Assembly: GCA_009937625.1 (NCBI GenBank)
Contig: JAACFA010000004.1
Span: 1-34,707, forward strand
Direction of reading: 5' to 3'
From: Gammaproteobacteria bacterium
Lineage (GTDB): Bacteria > Pseudomonadota > Gammaproteobacteria > GCA-001735895
Length of the DNA stretch: 34,707 bases
Each line of letters starts with the position of its first letter. Position 1 is the stretch's first letter. The notes below the pieces were generated by a model. That model had not been told where the DNA came from and did not search any database. It saw only the letters and a program-made list of their open reading frames with translations. The translations under genes and the position numbers were made by a program. Below, piece by piece: positions 15,944 to 24,606 of the stretch.

Positions 15944-15994
15944 ATGGATTATTAAAACTAATGCATACTATAAAAAATAATAGTTTGAATCCAT
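15944..15994. promoter_or_regulatory. Long interrupted inverted repeat, candidate LysR operator
   Basis: ATGGATT (15944-15950) and AAACTA (15955-15960) on the left mirror TAGTTT (15981-15986) and AATCCAT (15988-15994) on the right. An inner ACTAT...ATAGT pair (15967-15971 and 15980-15984) is also present. The whole lies in the AT-rich divergent region between the LysR gene and the methyltransferase gene, where LysR proteins usually bind. Likely -10 elements for both directions (TATAAA, TATAGT) fall inside it. Confidence 0.55.
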
Positions 15995-16064
15995 TTAATT
16001 CTGATTCGAAAATGCCGGTTGTTGTGCCATTTCCTGTTAACGCTGGCAATCGAGGATAACCACC

Positions 16065-17612
16065 ATGGCAAGACGCTCCAACGCCCGTCAGGCTAAAATC
16101 GCGTTGCGCAAGGCCGCGCTCGCCGAAGACCTGAAACCGGTTCGCGCCGGCGAATCCGGCGGGCAGTACAAGCCGCTTTCCGAATCCGATATAGAGCAAA
16201 TAGATGCCACCGTTTATCGCATCCTCGAGGAAGTCGGCTTTGCCGATGCCAACGAGTACTGTATCGAAACCTGCCTTGCGGTCGGCGCCACCTATGGCGA
16301 GGACAAGCGCCTGCGCTTCCCGCGCTCGGTGGTCGAGGACGCGCTCAACAAGTGCCAGCGCGAACTGACCCTGTACGGACAGGATCCGAAACACGATCTG
16401 CAGTTAAAAGGCAGCCGGGTCCATTTCTCGACCGCCGGCGCCGCGGTCATGATTGCAGACCCCGAAAATAACGAGTACCGCGAATCGGGCGCGCAGGACC
16501 TGTATGACATGGCCCGCATCGCCGACCGGTGCGAGCACATCCACATGTTCCAGCGTACCTGCGTGTTGCGTGACATTACCGATAACAAGGCGATGGATAT
16601 CAACACCGCCTACAACGCGGTGATGGGCACGACCAAGCATATCGGCTCGAGCTGGACCGAGGCGCACCATCTCGAAGAGACGCTAAAGATGCTGCACCTG
16701 GTCGCCGGCGGCGAGGACAAGTGGCGCGAGCGGCCCTTCATGAGCATTTCCTGCTGCCACGTCGTGCCGCCGATGAAGTTTACCGACGAAGCGCTGAGCT
16801 GTATCAAGGTCGCGGTCGAGGGCGGGATGCCGGTATTGCTGCTATCTGCCGGACAATCCGGGGCCACGGCACCGGCCTGCCTCGCGGGTGCGGTCGCCCA
16901 GGCCTGGGCCGAGTGCCTCGGCGGCCTGGTCTACGTCAACGCGATCAAGCCGGGCGCCCCGGCGATTATCGGCACCTGGCCCTTCGTCTCGGACCTGCGT
17001 ACCGGTGCCATGAGCGGCGGCTCGCCCGAGCAGGCAATCCTGTCGTCGGCCTGCGCGCAAATGGGAAATTACTATAACCTGCCCACCGGCACCGCCTGCG
17101 GCATGACCGATTCCAAGTTCCCGGATTTCCAGGGTGGCGCCGAGCGCGCTTATACGCTGTCCTGCGCGGCGACCTCGGGCGCCAATATCATTTACGAATC
17201 GGCTGGCATGTACGCCAGCCTGCTCGGCACCTGCCCCGAATCGCTGTTGATCGACAACGACGTTCTGGGCGCCGCCCTGCGCATCACCCGCGGTATCGAG
17301 ATCAACGAGCAAACCCTGAGCTTCGACGTGCTGAAAGACGTCTGCCTCGGCAACAAGGGGCACTATCTCGGGTCCGGACAAACGCTCGAAGTCATGCAAA
17401 CCGAGTATATCTACCCAGAACTCGGCGACCGCCTGAGCCCCAACGAATGGGCGGAACAGGGTAAACCGGTGCTGCTGGACAAGGCCATCGCACGCAAGCG
17501 GGAAATACTCGCCAGCTATTTCCCGGATCACGTCAGCGACGAGGTCGACAAGCAGATTCGTGCACAGTTCGATATATTTCTGCCGCGTTCTGCCTTCGGC
17601 CGAAGCGATTAA
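16065..17612 (+). CDS. MttB-family (trimethylamine/betaine) methyltransferase, non-pyrrolysine
   Basis: The 515-residue protein belongs to the MttB superfamily, whose characterised non-pyrrolysine members (such as MtgB) demethylate quaternary amines like glycine betaine by passing a methyl to a corrinoid protein. Recognisable stretches are YKPLSESDIEQIDATVYRILEEVGF, GSRVHFSTAGAAV, VMGTTKHIGSSW, SAGQSGATAPACLAGAVAQAWAE and TGTACGMTDSKFPDFQGG. The reading frame is uninterrupted, so no amber-encoded pyrrolysine is needed. A GAGG site precedes the ATG. No corrinoid protein or RamA-type activase gene is in the window, so the methyl acceptor is open. The FAD/GcvT gene follows 31 bases later. Confidence 0.85.
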   Translation: MARRSNARQAKIALRKAALAEDLKPVRAGESGGQYKPLSESDIEQIDATVYRILEEVGFADANEYCIETCLAVGATYGEDKRLRFPRSVVEDALNKCQRELTLYGQDPKHDLQLKGSRVHFSTAGAAVMIADPENNEYRESGAQDLYDMARIADRCEHIHMFQRTCVLRDITDNKAMDINTAYNAVMGTTKHIGSSWTEAHHLEETLKMLHLVAGGEDKWRERPFMSISCCHVVPPMKFTDEALSCIKVAVEGGMPVLLLSAGQSGATAPACLAGAVAQAWAECLGGLVYVNAIKPGAPAIIGTWPFVSDLRTGAMSGGSPEQAILSSACAQMGNYYNLPTGTACGMTDSKFPDFQGGAERAYTLSCAATSGANIIYESAGMYASLLGTCPESLLIDNDVLGAALRITRGIEINEQTLSFDVLKDVCLGNKGHYLGSGQTLEVMQTEYIYPELGDRLSPNEWAEQGKPVLLDKAIARKREILASYFPDHVSDEVDKQIRAQFDIFLPRSAFGRSD

Positions 17613-17643
17613 ACCAAGTTATATTCAGTAACGGGATAAACAG

Positions 17644-20058
17644 ATGAAAAGTCACGCCAGAGTCGTAATTATCGGGGGCGGCTCACTCGGGGTAAACCTG
17701 CTCTACCACCTGACCAAAGAAGGCTGGAGCGACGTGGTGCTGGTCGAAAAAGGCGAACTGACCAGCGGCTCCACCTGGCACGCCGCCGGCCTGTGTTCGA
17801 ACTTCATCGGTAACCACACCGTCGCGCAAATCCACAACTACACGATCAAGCTCTACAACGAAATCCTGCCGCAGGAAACCGGCGAGAAATCGGTATTTCA
17901 CCAGACAGGAAGTATCCGCCAGGGTTTCACCCGGGTCGAAGAGGAATGGTTCAAGAACCTCGAAAGCCGCTCGAAAAATGTCGGCTTCGAGTTCAATATC
18001 ATCTCCAAAGAAGAAGCACAGAAGCTGAACCCGTTGATGAATTTCGACAAGGCGCGCGTGATCGCGAGCACGCCCAACGATGGCCACGTCGATCCGACCT
18101 CGGTGGTGATGCCACTGTCGAAGCTGGCGCGCGACAACGGCGCCGAAATTTACCGCAATACGCGCGTCACCGATATCAGCGAACAGCGCAACGGCGAATG
18201 GGAAGTCGTCACCGCCAAGGGCACGATCGTGGCCGAACACGTGGTCAACGCCGCCGGCTGTTTCGCGCGCGAGGTCGGCGCCATGGTCGGCGTCAACGTG
18301 CCGCTGATCAATCTCGAACACCAATACCTGGTGACCGAGAAGCATTCCGATATCGAGGCGCTGGACTTCGAACTGCCGGTCTGCCGTGACTCTTACAGTT
18401 CGGCCTATATCCGCCAGGAAGGCCTGGGCTTCCTGGTCGGGCCCTACGAAATGTGGGGTTCGCGTCCGTGGGCGCTGGACGGCATGGACTGGGCCTTCGA
18501 TCGCGAACTGTTCGAGCCTAACCTCGAAGTCCTGATGCCATTCCTGGAGCGTTGTTTCGAATTGACGCCGAAATTCGAGGAAGTCGGCGTCAAATCGGTC
18601 GTCAACGGCCCTATAACGCATACCCCCGACGATAACATCCTCGCCGGCCCGGTCGCCGGCCTGCGCAACTTCTGGAACCTGTGCGGTGCCAGCATCGGTA
18701 TCGCCCAGGGCGGCATCGGCAAGTACATGGCGCAGTGGATGAAATACGGCCAGACCGAGATCAACATGGCGCCGCTGGATACGCGCCGCTTCGGCGACTG
18801 GGCCGACAAGAAATACTGCACCATCCGGGCAATCGAATCGTACGAGGCGATGTACGCAGTCGGCGCGCCCAACGACAACCGCCCGCACGGTCGCCCGATG
18901 CGCAGCAGCCCGCTTTTTACCCGCCTGCTGCAGCACGGCGCGGTGCACGGCGCGGCGCAGGGCTACGAGAAGCCGCTCTGGTACCAGACCGACGCGGTGC
19001 GCAGCGAATCCCTGAGCTGGTCGCATAGCGAGGCGCACGCGGTGGTGGCCGAGGAATGCAGGGCGGTACAGGAATCTGCCGGTGTGATCGACATTTCCGG
19101 CGCCGCAAAGTATGAAGTCAGCGGGCCCGACGCGGCGGCCTTTCTCGACCGGCTATCGTGCAACAAGTTACCGCGGACCGGTCGTATCGGCCTGTCACTG
19201 TTCCATGCGCCGAATGGCGGCATCATGTGCGAGATGTCGATCACGCGGCTCGACGAAAACCGCTTCTACCTGGTGTCCGCGATCGGCTCCGAGCACAAGG
19301 ACCTGCACTGGATGCAGGCCAACGCCGATGACTTCGACGTCGACATCCTCAACCTCACCGAAGACGTTTCCTCGATGCTGATCACCGGCCCTAGATCGCG
19401 TGAAATCCTGCAGCAAATGACCGAGGAAGACCTGTCGAACGAAGCCTTTCCGTGGCTGTGCGCGCGCGAGGTTCAGATCGATAGCGCCATGGTACGCGTG
19501 CTCAGGGTTTCATATGCCGGTGAACTGGGATACGAACTGCATATGCCGTCTTACCAGCTGCTGTCGATCTACGACTCGATGTGGCGCCGGGGTGAACCTT
19601 TGGGGCTGCGCGACTTCGGCGGCTACGCCTTCAACTCGATGCGCATGGAGAAGATGTATCGCGCTTACGGCAACGAGTTTACCGAGGAAATCAGCGGCTT
19701 CGAAGCCGGCATGGGCCGTTTCATCGACACCAGCCGCGATTTCATCGGCTGTGAAAACCTGAAACAGCGCCAGCAGGCCGGTTACGCCATCGAACTCGCT
19801 TACCTGGTGTTCGACGACGATGTTGCCTGCGAGTGTTACGGCAACGAGGGCGTATATCACAACGGCGAGCTCATCGGGCTGACCACCGGCGGCGCCTACG
19901 GCCACAGGATCGGCAAGAGCACCGCCTTCGCCTACCTGAAACCCGCCATTATCGACGCCGGGCTCGAAGTGACGATCGATACCTCGGTCGGCAGCCGCAG
20001 GGCGCATATCGAAATGGACGCGGCCTACGATCCGGGCAACGAATTGCTGCGCAGCTAG
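17644..20058 (+). CDS. FAD-dependent dimethylglycine/sarcosine dehydrogenase-like protein with GcvT domain
   Basis: Such enzymes oxidatively demethylate an N-methylated amino acid and hand the one-carbon unit to tetrahydrofolate. The N-terminal DAO domain has VVIIGGGSLGVNLLYHL (7-23) and TSGSTWHAAGL, whose H46 is where the family links FAD covalently. The C-terminal half (about 430-800) is a GcvT-like folate domain with SWSHSEAHAVVAEECRAVQESAGVIDISGAAKYEVSGPDAAAFLDRL and VSYAGELGYELHMPSYQ. The 804 residues agree with dimethylglycine dehydrogenase-type proteins. No signal peptide is seen. The neighbours suggest stepwise betaine-type demethylation; the exact N-methyl substrate is not determinable. 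Confidence 0.87.
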   Translation: MKSHARVVIIGGGSLGVNLLYHLTKEGWSDVVLVEKGELTSGSTWHAAGLCSNFIGNHTVAQIHNYTIKLYNEILPQETGEKSVFHQTGSIRQGFTRVEEEWFKNLESRSKNVGFEFNIISKEEAQKLNPLMNFDKARVIASTPNDGHVDPTSVVMPLSKLARDNGAEIYRNTRVTDISEQRNGEWEVVTAKGTIVAEHVVNAAGCFAREVGAMVGVNVPLINLEHQYLVTEKHSDIEALDFELPVCRDSYSSAYIRQEGLGFLVGPYEMWGSRPWALDGMDWAFDRELFEPNLEVLMPFLERCFELTPKFEEVGVKSVVNGPITHTPDDNILAGPVAGLRNFWNLCGASIGIAQGGIGKYMAQWMKYGQTEINMAPLDTRRFGDWADKKYCTIRAIESYEAMYAVGAPNDNRPHGRPMRSSPLFTRLLQHGAVHGAAQGYEKPLWYQTDAVRSESLSWSHSEAHAVVAEECRAVQESAGVIDISGAAKYEVSGPDAAAFLDRLSCNKLPRTGRIGLSLFHAPNGGIMCEMSITRLDENRFYLVSAIGSEHKDLHWMQANADDFDVDILNLTEDVSSMLITGPRSREILQQMTEEDLSNEAFPWLCAREVQIDSAMVRVLRVSYAGELGYELHMPSYQLLSIYDSMWRRGEPLGLRDFGGYAFNSMRMEKMYRAYGNEFTEEISGFEAGMGRFIDTSRDFIGCENLKQRQQAGYAIELAYLVFDDDVACECYGNEGVYHNGELIGLTTGGAYGHRIGKSTAFAYLKPAIIDAGLEVTIDTSVGSRRAHIEMDAAYDPGNELLRS

Positions 20059-20115
20059 GGCTTGCGCTACACTGCCCGATCATGGTTCGCAACCCGCCAA
20101 CAACCGGAGACTACG

Positions 20116-20703
20116 ATGCAACAAGTTGATTTCATCCGCATGGAAGATGGCACCCGCGAAGAGTACGAGTTTCTCGATCGCATGGAAGACGAGTACAAGG
20201 CCGGTTTGCCCGAGCGCATCATGCAGAGCATGCGCAAACTCGAACACAGCATCTCCGGTTACCGCATCAATCGCCTGCAGCACTGCCTGCAGGGTGCGAC
20301 CCGCGCCTACCGCGCCGGCGAATCGGACGAAATGATCGTTGCGGTGTTGCTGCACGATATCGGCGACGACCTGGCGCCATACTCGCACAGCGAAATGGCT
20401 GCCGCTATCCTGCGTCCCTTCGTTTCCGAGAAACTCTACTGGATCGTCAAGCATCACGGCGTGTTCCAGATGTATTACTACGCCCACCACTGTGGCGGCG
20501 ACCGCAATAGTCGTGAAATGTTCAAGGATAGCCCCTGGTACCAGGACGCGATCGATTTTTGCCACAACTACGATCAGAACTGCTTCGACCCGGACTACGA
20601 TTCGGAACCGCTGGAATTCTTCGAACCGATTCTGCGCCGGGTGCTGTCAAAGCCCCGGGGAGAAGATCCCGAGCAGGTAGCGCGCTACGGCAAAGCCGGT
20701 TAA
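20116..20703 (+). CDS. HD-domain protein, PhnZ/COG4341-like (possible diiron oxygenase)
   Basis: The 195-residue protein has a full HD metal set: H56 in INRLQHCLQGA, H80-D81 in VLLHDIGDD, H91 in YSHSEMAAAI, H113/H114 in VKHHGVFQ and D153 in NYDQNCFD. The H-x(23)-HD arrangement and the LQHCLQ opening resemble the PhnZ/TmpB group, in which the HD fold holds a mixed-valence diiron centre and oxidatively cleaves C-P or C-C bonds; simple phosphohydrolase activity is the alternative. ATG 20116 follows GGAG; the track start at 20062 lacks one. It is 57 bases after the dehydrogenase gene, so a role in the same pathway is inferred. Confidence 0.75.
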   Translation: MQQVDFIRMEDGTREEYEFLDRMEDEYKAGLPERIMQSMRKLEHSISGYRINRLQHCLQGATRAYRAGESDEMIVAVLLHDIGDDLAPYSHSEMAAAILRPFVSEKLYWIVKHHGVFQMYYYAHHCGGDRNSREMFKDSPWYQDAIDFCHNYDQNCFDPDYDSEPLEFFEPILRRVLSKPRGEDPEQVARYGKAG

Positions 20704-20723
20704 CTCCCGGGCTGGAGCATCTT

Positions 20724-20754
20724 GCCGATCAGGTCCTGATCGGCTTCGGCTTTT
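20724..20754 (+). terminator. Stem-loop terminator after the HD gene
   Basis: GCCGATCAG-GTC-CTGATCGGC forms a perfect 9 bp stem (20724-20732 with 20736-20744) followed by TTCGGCTTTT. It lies 20 bases after the HD-gene stop and overlaps the last codons of the convergent GGDEF/EAL gene. The tail is only partly T-rich. Confidence 0.5.
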
Positions 20755-23242
20755 CGATATAGAAACCCTGGGCATAATCGAGGCCGATTTCGCGTAAGGC
20801 GCGCAGGGTAGCCTCGTTTTCGACGAACTCGGCGATGGTTTTCTTGCCCATGACGTGCCCGACATCGTTGATCGACTTGACCAGCTCGAAATTGATTCGG
20901 TCTTCGACCATATCGCGCACGAAGAAACCATCGATCTTCAGGTAATCGACGGGGAGCGTCTTCAGGTAAGCGAACGACGACAGGCCGCTGCCGAAATCGT
21001 CCAGCGCGAAAACGCAGCCGCGATCACGCAGTTGATTGATAAAATGATTCGCCTTGCTGAGGTTCTGGATCGCGGCGGTTTCGGTAATTTCGAGACAGAT
21101 TCGGTTCGGGTAGACCCTCTTTTCATCAATCACGTGAAGCATGAAACCTAGAAAGCCCTCGTCGGCGATCGACATGCCAGAAAGGTTGATGGTGCAGCGC
21201 ACTTCAGGGTCCGAGGCCATCCAGTCGAGCGTATTGTTGACGACCCAGGTATCGAGCTGGGTGGCGAGGTTGTAGCGTTCCGAGGTCGACAGAAAATTAG
21301 CGGGCAGCACCGGAAAACCGTCTTCGTCCAGCATGCGCACCAGCACCTCGCAGAAGTGTTCATGGCCGTCCTTTTCCGGGTTCAGCGACAGGATCGGTTG
21401 CTGGTACAGCACGAAGCGGTCCTCGTCGAAAGCGTGGTTGAGTTCGACGATACGCTGCATCTCCTGGTGTCGCTGGGCCACCTCGAAGCTATCTTCGCTG
21501 TAAACGTGGATACGGTTGCGACCCGCATCCTTGGCGGTATAACAGGCGGCATCGGCGGAGCGCATAACCTTGGCGATATTGCCGCTGCTGAAATTGATGG
21601 GAATCACGCCGATACTCGCCCCCAGGCGGAAATTCCGGCCGGCCCACATGAATCGGAAATTGTCGATTGCCTCGCGCACAGTCTCGGCTACCCGGTTCGC
21701 CTGGTTCATGCTGCAACGCTCGAGTAACAGTCCGAATTCGTCGCCACCGAGGCGCGCGATGGTATCACGCTTTCTAACCTTGTCCTCCAACAGCGCGCCT
21801 ATCTGGCGCAGCAGCTCGTCCCCGGCGTCGTGCCCGCAGGTGTCGTTGACCACCTTGAACTGGTCGAGATCGATATAACACAGGGCGTGCTCGCTATCGT
21901 TACTGCGGCAATCCTTGATCACGCGCGACAGGCGCAGCTCGAACTCGCGCCGATTCACCAATCCCGTCAACGGGTCGTGAGATGCCTGGTAATTGAGCTG
22001 TTGCGATAGACGGTAAGACTCGGTTATATCGATTCCGGTGCCGCGATAACCGGTAAAATTGCCGTCACCGTCGAATAGCGGTTTACCGCTAATACGTACC
22101 ACCACTTCGTAATCATCGGGCCGCGCATAGGTGTATTCGAAATTATGGAATGGCTCGCGGTTTTCCAGCCTGGCCGCCAGGCGCTTCCATTTCTCGGATT
22201 TAAAGTTATTGTTTTTGGCGATTTCCTCGCGAGTCTTGCCGATTACATTGTCGATCGCCAGCGAATCAGATCCCGGGTAATTGCCGGACAGGTAGGTGAA
22301 ACGCAGTGCCGCATCCTGCTCCCAGAACCAGTCTGCCCCCATTTCGGCAAAGTCGCGCAACCGTTCCTCGCTTTCCTTGAGCGCCCGTTCGGCCAGGCTT
22401 TGATCGGTAATGTCCCGCGCGTGCACGATGACGCTCGAATCCCGCCTCGGCTCGCAGTGCCGAATTTGCTGACGCGTCACTTCCAGCACTTTGATCGAAC
22501 CATTCTTGTGCTGGTAACGATAAATCCCGGATACCACGCGTTCAGGATGTTCCAGCACCTCGGCCATGGCCTGCTGGATGCGAACCCGGTCTTCCGGGAT
22601 CGCATGCTCGCCGGCCTGCCCCGGTTGCAGCTCGTCGACGCGATATCCCAGCAACTTCTCGACCGCGTTATTCATAAACTCGATCTCACCATCGGCGCTA
22701 ACGATGCAAACGATGTCCGTGACATGCTCGACGACATTGCGAAACCGGTTTTCGCTTTCGAGCAGTTGCTGCCGGGTGGTAACCGCTTGCGATATGTCGC
22801 TGCCGACGCCGCGGTATCCCATGAAAGCGCCGCTATCGGCAAAAAATGGCTTGCCGCGCGTGCGCAATACCCGGACTTCACCATCGGGGCGGCGCAGGGA
22901 CCAAACCATCGAATACTCGTCGCGCTGCAGCAGCGCTTCGCCCAGGCTGCTCCACTTGTCGAGGTCGTCGATGCGTCCCGCAAACGCCTCTTCACGGGTC
23001 TTGCCGATGACGTCGGCAACCGCTATGCCAGTAATTTTCTCGAATCTGCTGGACTGGTAAGTGAAGCGTAGATCGGCATCCATCTCCCAGAACCAGTCAG
23101 CGGCCAGAATCGCAACGTCGCTGAAACGCCCCAGCACCTGCTCGCTATCGAGGCTTCGCTGAGCGCTGGTCGCACCGGGGGAAACGTCTTGACTAGATTT
23201 CAGCTGCAGCGCGTCCTGCCTGGTTGCCGATTGGCTTTTCAT
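20729..23242 (-). CDS. PAS-PAS-PAS-GGDEF-EAL cyclic-di-GMP signalling protein
   Basis: This 837-residue cytoplasmic protein has three PAS domains (about 38-150, 165-280 and 295-410; the first and third share the ADWFWE...LRFTY opening), then GGDEF (about 420-580) and EAL (about 600-830). GGDEF is intact at ARLGGDEF (499-503) and is preceded by RKRD five residues upstream, the inhibitory c-di-GMP site. The EAL signature reads EVL (632-634) but keeps the metal-binding glutamate, and INLS, EITE, LDDFGSG, LKID and AEFVE are present, so phosphodiesterase activity is plausible. No membrane segment is seen. The sensed cue is unknown. It stands alone, and the ATG at 23242 lacks a clear ribosome site. 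Confidence 0.9.
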   Translation of the reverse strand: MKSQSATRQDALQLKSSQDVSPGATSAQRSLDSEQVLGRFSDVAILAADWFWEMDADLRFTYQSSRFEKITGIAVADVIGKTREEAFAGRIDDLDKWSSLGEALLQRDEYSMVWSLRRPDGEVRVLRTRGKPFFADSGAFMGYRGVGSDISQAVTTRQQLLESENRFRNVVEHVTDIVCIVSADGEIEFMNNAVEKLLGYRVDELQPGQAGEHAIPEDRVRIQQAMAEVLEHPERVVSGIYRYQHKNGSIKVLEVTRQQIRHCEPRRDSSVIVHARDITDQSLAERALKESEERLRDFAEMGADWFWEQDAALRFTYLSGNYPGSDSLAIDNVIGKTREEIAKNNNFKSEKWKRLAARLENREPFHNFEYTYARPDDYEVVVRISGKPLFDGDGNFTGYRGTGIDITESYRLSQQLNYQASHDPLTGLVNRREFELRLSRVIKDCRSNDSEHALCYIDLDQFKVVNDTCGHDAGDELLRQIGALLEDKVRKRDTIARLGGDEFGLLLERCSMNQANRVAETVREAIDNFRFMWAGRNFRLGASIGVIPINFSSGNIAKVMRSADAACYTAKDAGRNRIHVYSEDSFEVAQRHQEMQRIVELNHAFDEDRFVLYQQPILSLNPEKDGHEHFCEVLVRMLDEDGFPVLPANFLSTSERYNLATQLDTWVVNNTLDWMASDPEVRCTINLSGMSIADEGFLGFMLHVIDEKRVYPNRICLEITETAAIQNLSKANHFINQLRDRGCVFALDDFGSGLSSFAYLKTLPVDYLKIDGFFVRDMVEDRINFELVKSINDVGHVMGKKTIAEFVENEATLRALREIGLDYAQGFYIEKPKPIRT

Positions 23243-23421
23243 ATTTGTTTTTGGTTACTGTCGTTTATTATGTGGTTTTGATCCTGATTCCAAGTCTAGG
23301 TTTTCCGGGAGATAAGTCCAGCCGGATCTTATGCTAAATCAAGCTGCACTAGCAGATTATTTTACGTTTCGCTCCCGCGTTTAAATCGGTAGACTGCGGG
23401 TTTTCAGGCCTTTCTGACAGT
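23243..23421. other. AT-rich divergent intergenic region
   Basis: The 179 bases separate the divergent GGDEF/EAL and ammonia-lyase genes. They contain an imperfect hairpin, ATAAGtCC-AGCC-GGatCTTAT (23312-23332), and a CCCGC-N17-GCGGG pairing followed by TTTT (23374-23404), possibly an attenuator-like element before the ammonia-lyase. No gene or clear promoter consensus was recognised. Confidence 0.3.
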
Positions 23422-24606
23422 ATGACAACACTCTCCGCCCAATTGAGCCATATCAGCAATCCCATGGTTAGCCGGCATTCGCCCTACCCCGACGAACTGA
23501 TCGAAATTGCCAGCCTAGAACAGGCCGCCACGGCCCGTAACGAGATTTCACGCTGGCCGGACTACCACGCGACCCCGCTTTATCGGCTCGACAGTATCGC
23601 CCGGCAAATTGGCGTCAGGGGAATCTTATACAAGGACGAGTCGCAACGGTTTCATTTGAAGAGCTTCAAGGCGCTCGGCGGTGCCTTCGCCGTTGCGCGC
23701 CAGCTGCAGCAGCGAATTCGGCAGGAAACGGGTAACTCGGCCTCGATCGAGGATTTGCTGCAGCGTCGTTACCCGGCAATCGTCGAAAATATCGTTATCA
23801 GTTGCGCCACCGACGGCAATCACGGGCGCTCGGTCGCCTGGGGTTGCCAGCTGTTCGGCTGCGGCTGCATCATTTATATCCACCGCGACGTGTCGGAGGG
23901 CCGCAAGCAGGCGATGGAGGCGTTCGGCGCCGAGGTGATTCGCATCGATGGTAACTACGACGCCTCGGTCAAGCAGGCCGACGCCGATGCGCAAGCCCAC
24001 GGGCGTATCATCGTCTCCGATACCAGCTACCCCGGGTACATGGATATTCCTCGCGATGTCGCGATTGGCTACACCGTGATGCTGGCCGAGGCGGTCGAAC
24101 AGATGCAGGGCGAGATCCCGACGCATGTTTTCATCCAGGCGGGCGTCGGCGGGCTGGCCGCCGCGGTTTGCGCCTACTTCTGGGAACTCTGGGGCGAGCG
24201 CCGGCCGCGCTTTGTCGTGGTCGAGCCGGAGCAGGCAAATTGCCTGCAGCAGTCAGCCGTATCGGGCAAGCCGGTGGCCGTCGAGGGCGATCTCGAAACC
24301 CTGATGGCCGGTCTTTCCTGCGGCGAGGTTTCGCTGCTGGCGTGGCAAGTTCTGCAAACGGGTGCCGACGACTTCATGACGCTGAGCGAAGACGCGGTCG
24401 CACCCTGCATGCGCCTGCTCGCCGCCAACGATCCGGCTATCGAGGCCGGTGAATCGGCGGTTGCCGGCCTGGGGGCCGCGATCGCTGCCCGCGAGGACCG
24501 GAAAATGGCGGCCACGCTGGGACTGGACGAGTCCAGCCTGGTCTTCGTGATCGGCACCGAGGGTGCAACCGATCCGGAACTGTATCAACAGCTGGTGGCG
24601 AGCTGA
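23422..24606 (+). CDS. dpaL: Diaminopropionate ammonia-lyase family PLP enzyme
   Basis: DpaL (YgeX) splits 2,3-diaminopropionate into pyruvate and two ammonia and can accept both enantiomers. The 394 residues follow E. coli YgeX in length and landmarks: LYKDESQRFHLKSFKALGGAFA with PLP lysine K83, ATDGNHGRSVAWG, VSDTSYPGYMDIP, HVFIQAGVGGLAAAV and GLSCGEVSLLAWQVL. The two aspartates corresponding to the catalytic pair of YgeX (in TDGNHG and SDTSYPGY) are both present. No strong ribosome site precedes the ATG. The stop overlaps the start of the M24 gene (TGATG). A related threonine/serine dehydratase role is less likely. Confidence 0.85.
   Translation: MTTLSAQLSHISNPMVSRHSPYPDELIEIASLEQAATARNEISRWPDYHATPLYRLDSIARQIGVRGILYKDESQRFHLKSFKALGGAFAVARQLQQRIRQETGNSASIEDLLQRRYPAIVENIVISCATDGNHGRSVAWGCQLFGCGCIIYIHRDVSEGRKQAMEAFGAEVIRIDGNYDASVKQADADAQAHGRIIVSDTSYPGYMDIPRDVAIGYTVMLAEAVEQMQGEIPTHVFIQAGVGGLAAAVCAYFWELWGERRPRFVVVEPEQANCLQQSAVSGKPVAVEGDLETLMAGLSCGEVSLLAWQVLQTGADDFMTLSEDAVAPCMRLLAANDPAIEAGESAVAGLGAAIAAREDRKMAATLGLDESSLVFVIGTEGATDPELYQQLVAS

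Noticed and set aside
16065-17612. Pyrrolysine-containing MttB
   Set aside because: The reading frame contains no internal amber codon and no pyl genes are seen.
17683-19038. 451-codon open frame on the minus strand
   Set aside because: It is antisense to the FAD/GcvT gene, is rich in Arg/His/Val as expected of a GC-rich shadow frame, and has no recognisable domain.
22145-23071. 308-codon open frame on the plus strand
   Set aside because: Antisense shadow of the PAS/GGDEF/EAL gene without ribosome site or domain.
23422-24606. Threonine dehydratase or beta-hydroxyaspartate dehydratase
   Set aside because: Length near 394 residues, SFKALGGA with TDGNHGR and the aspartate in SDTSYPGY fit diaminopropionate ammonia-lyase better.
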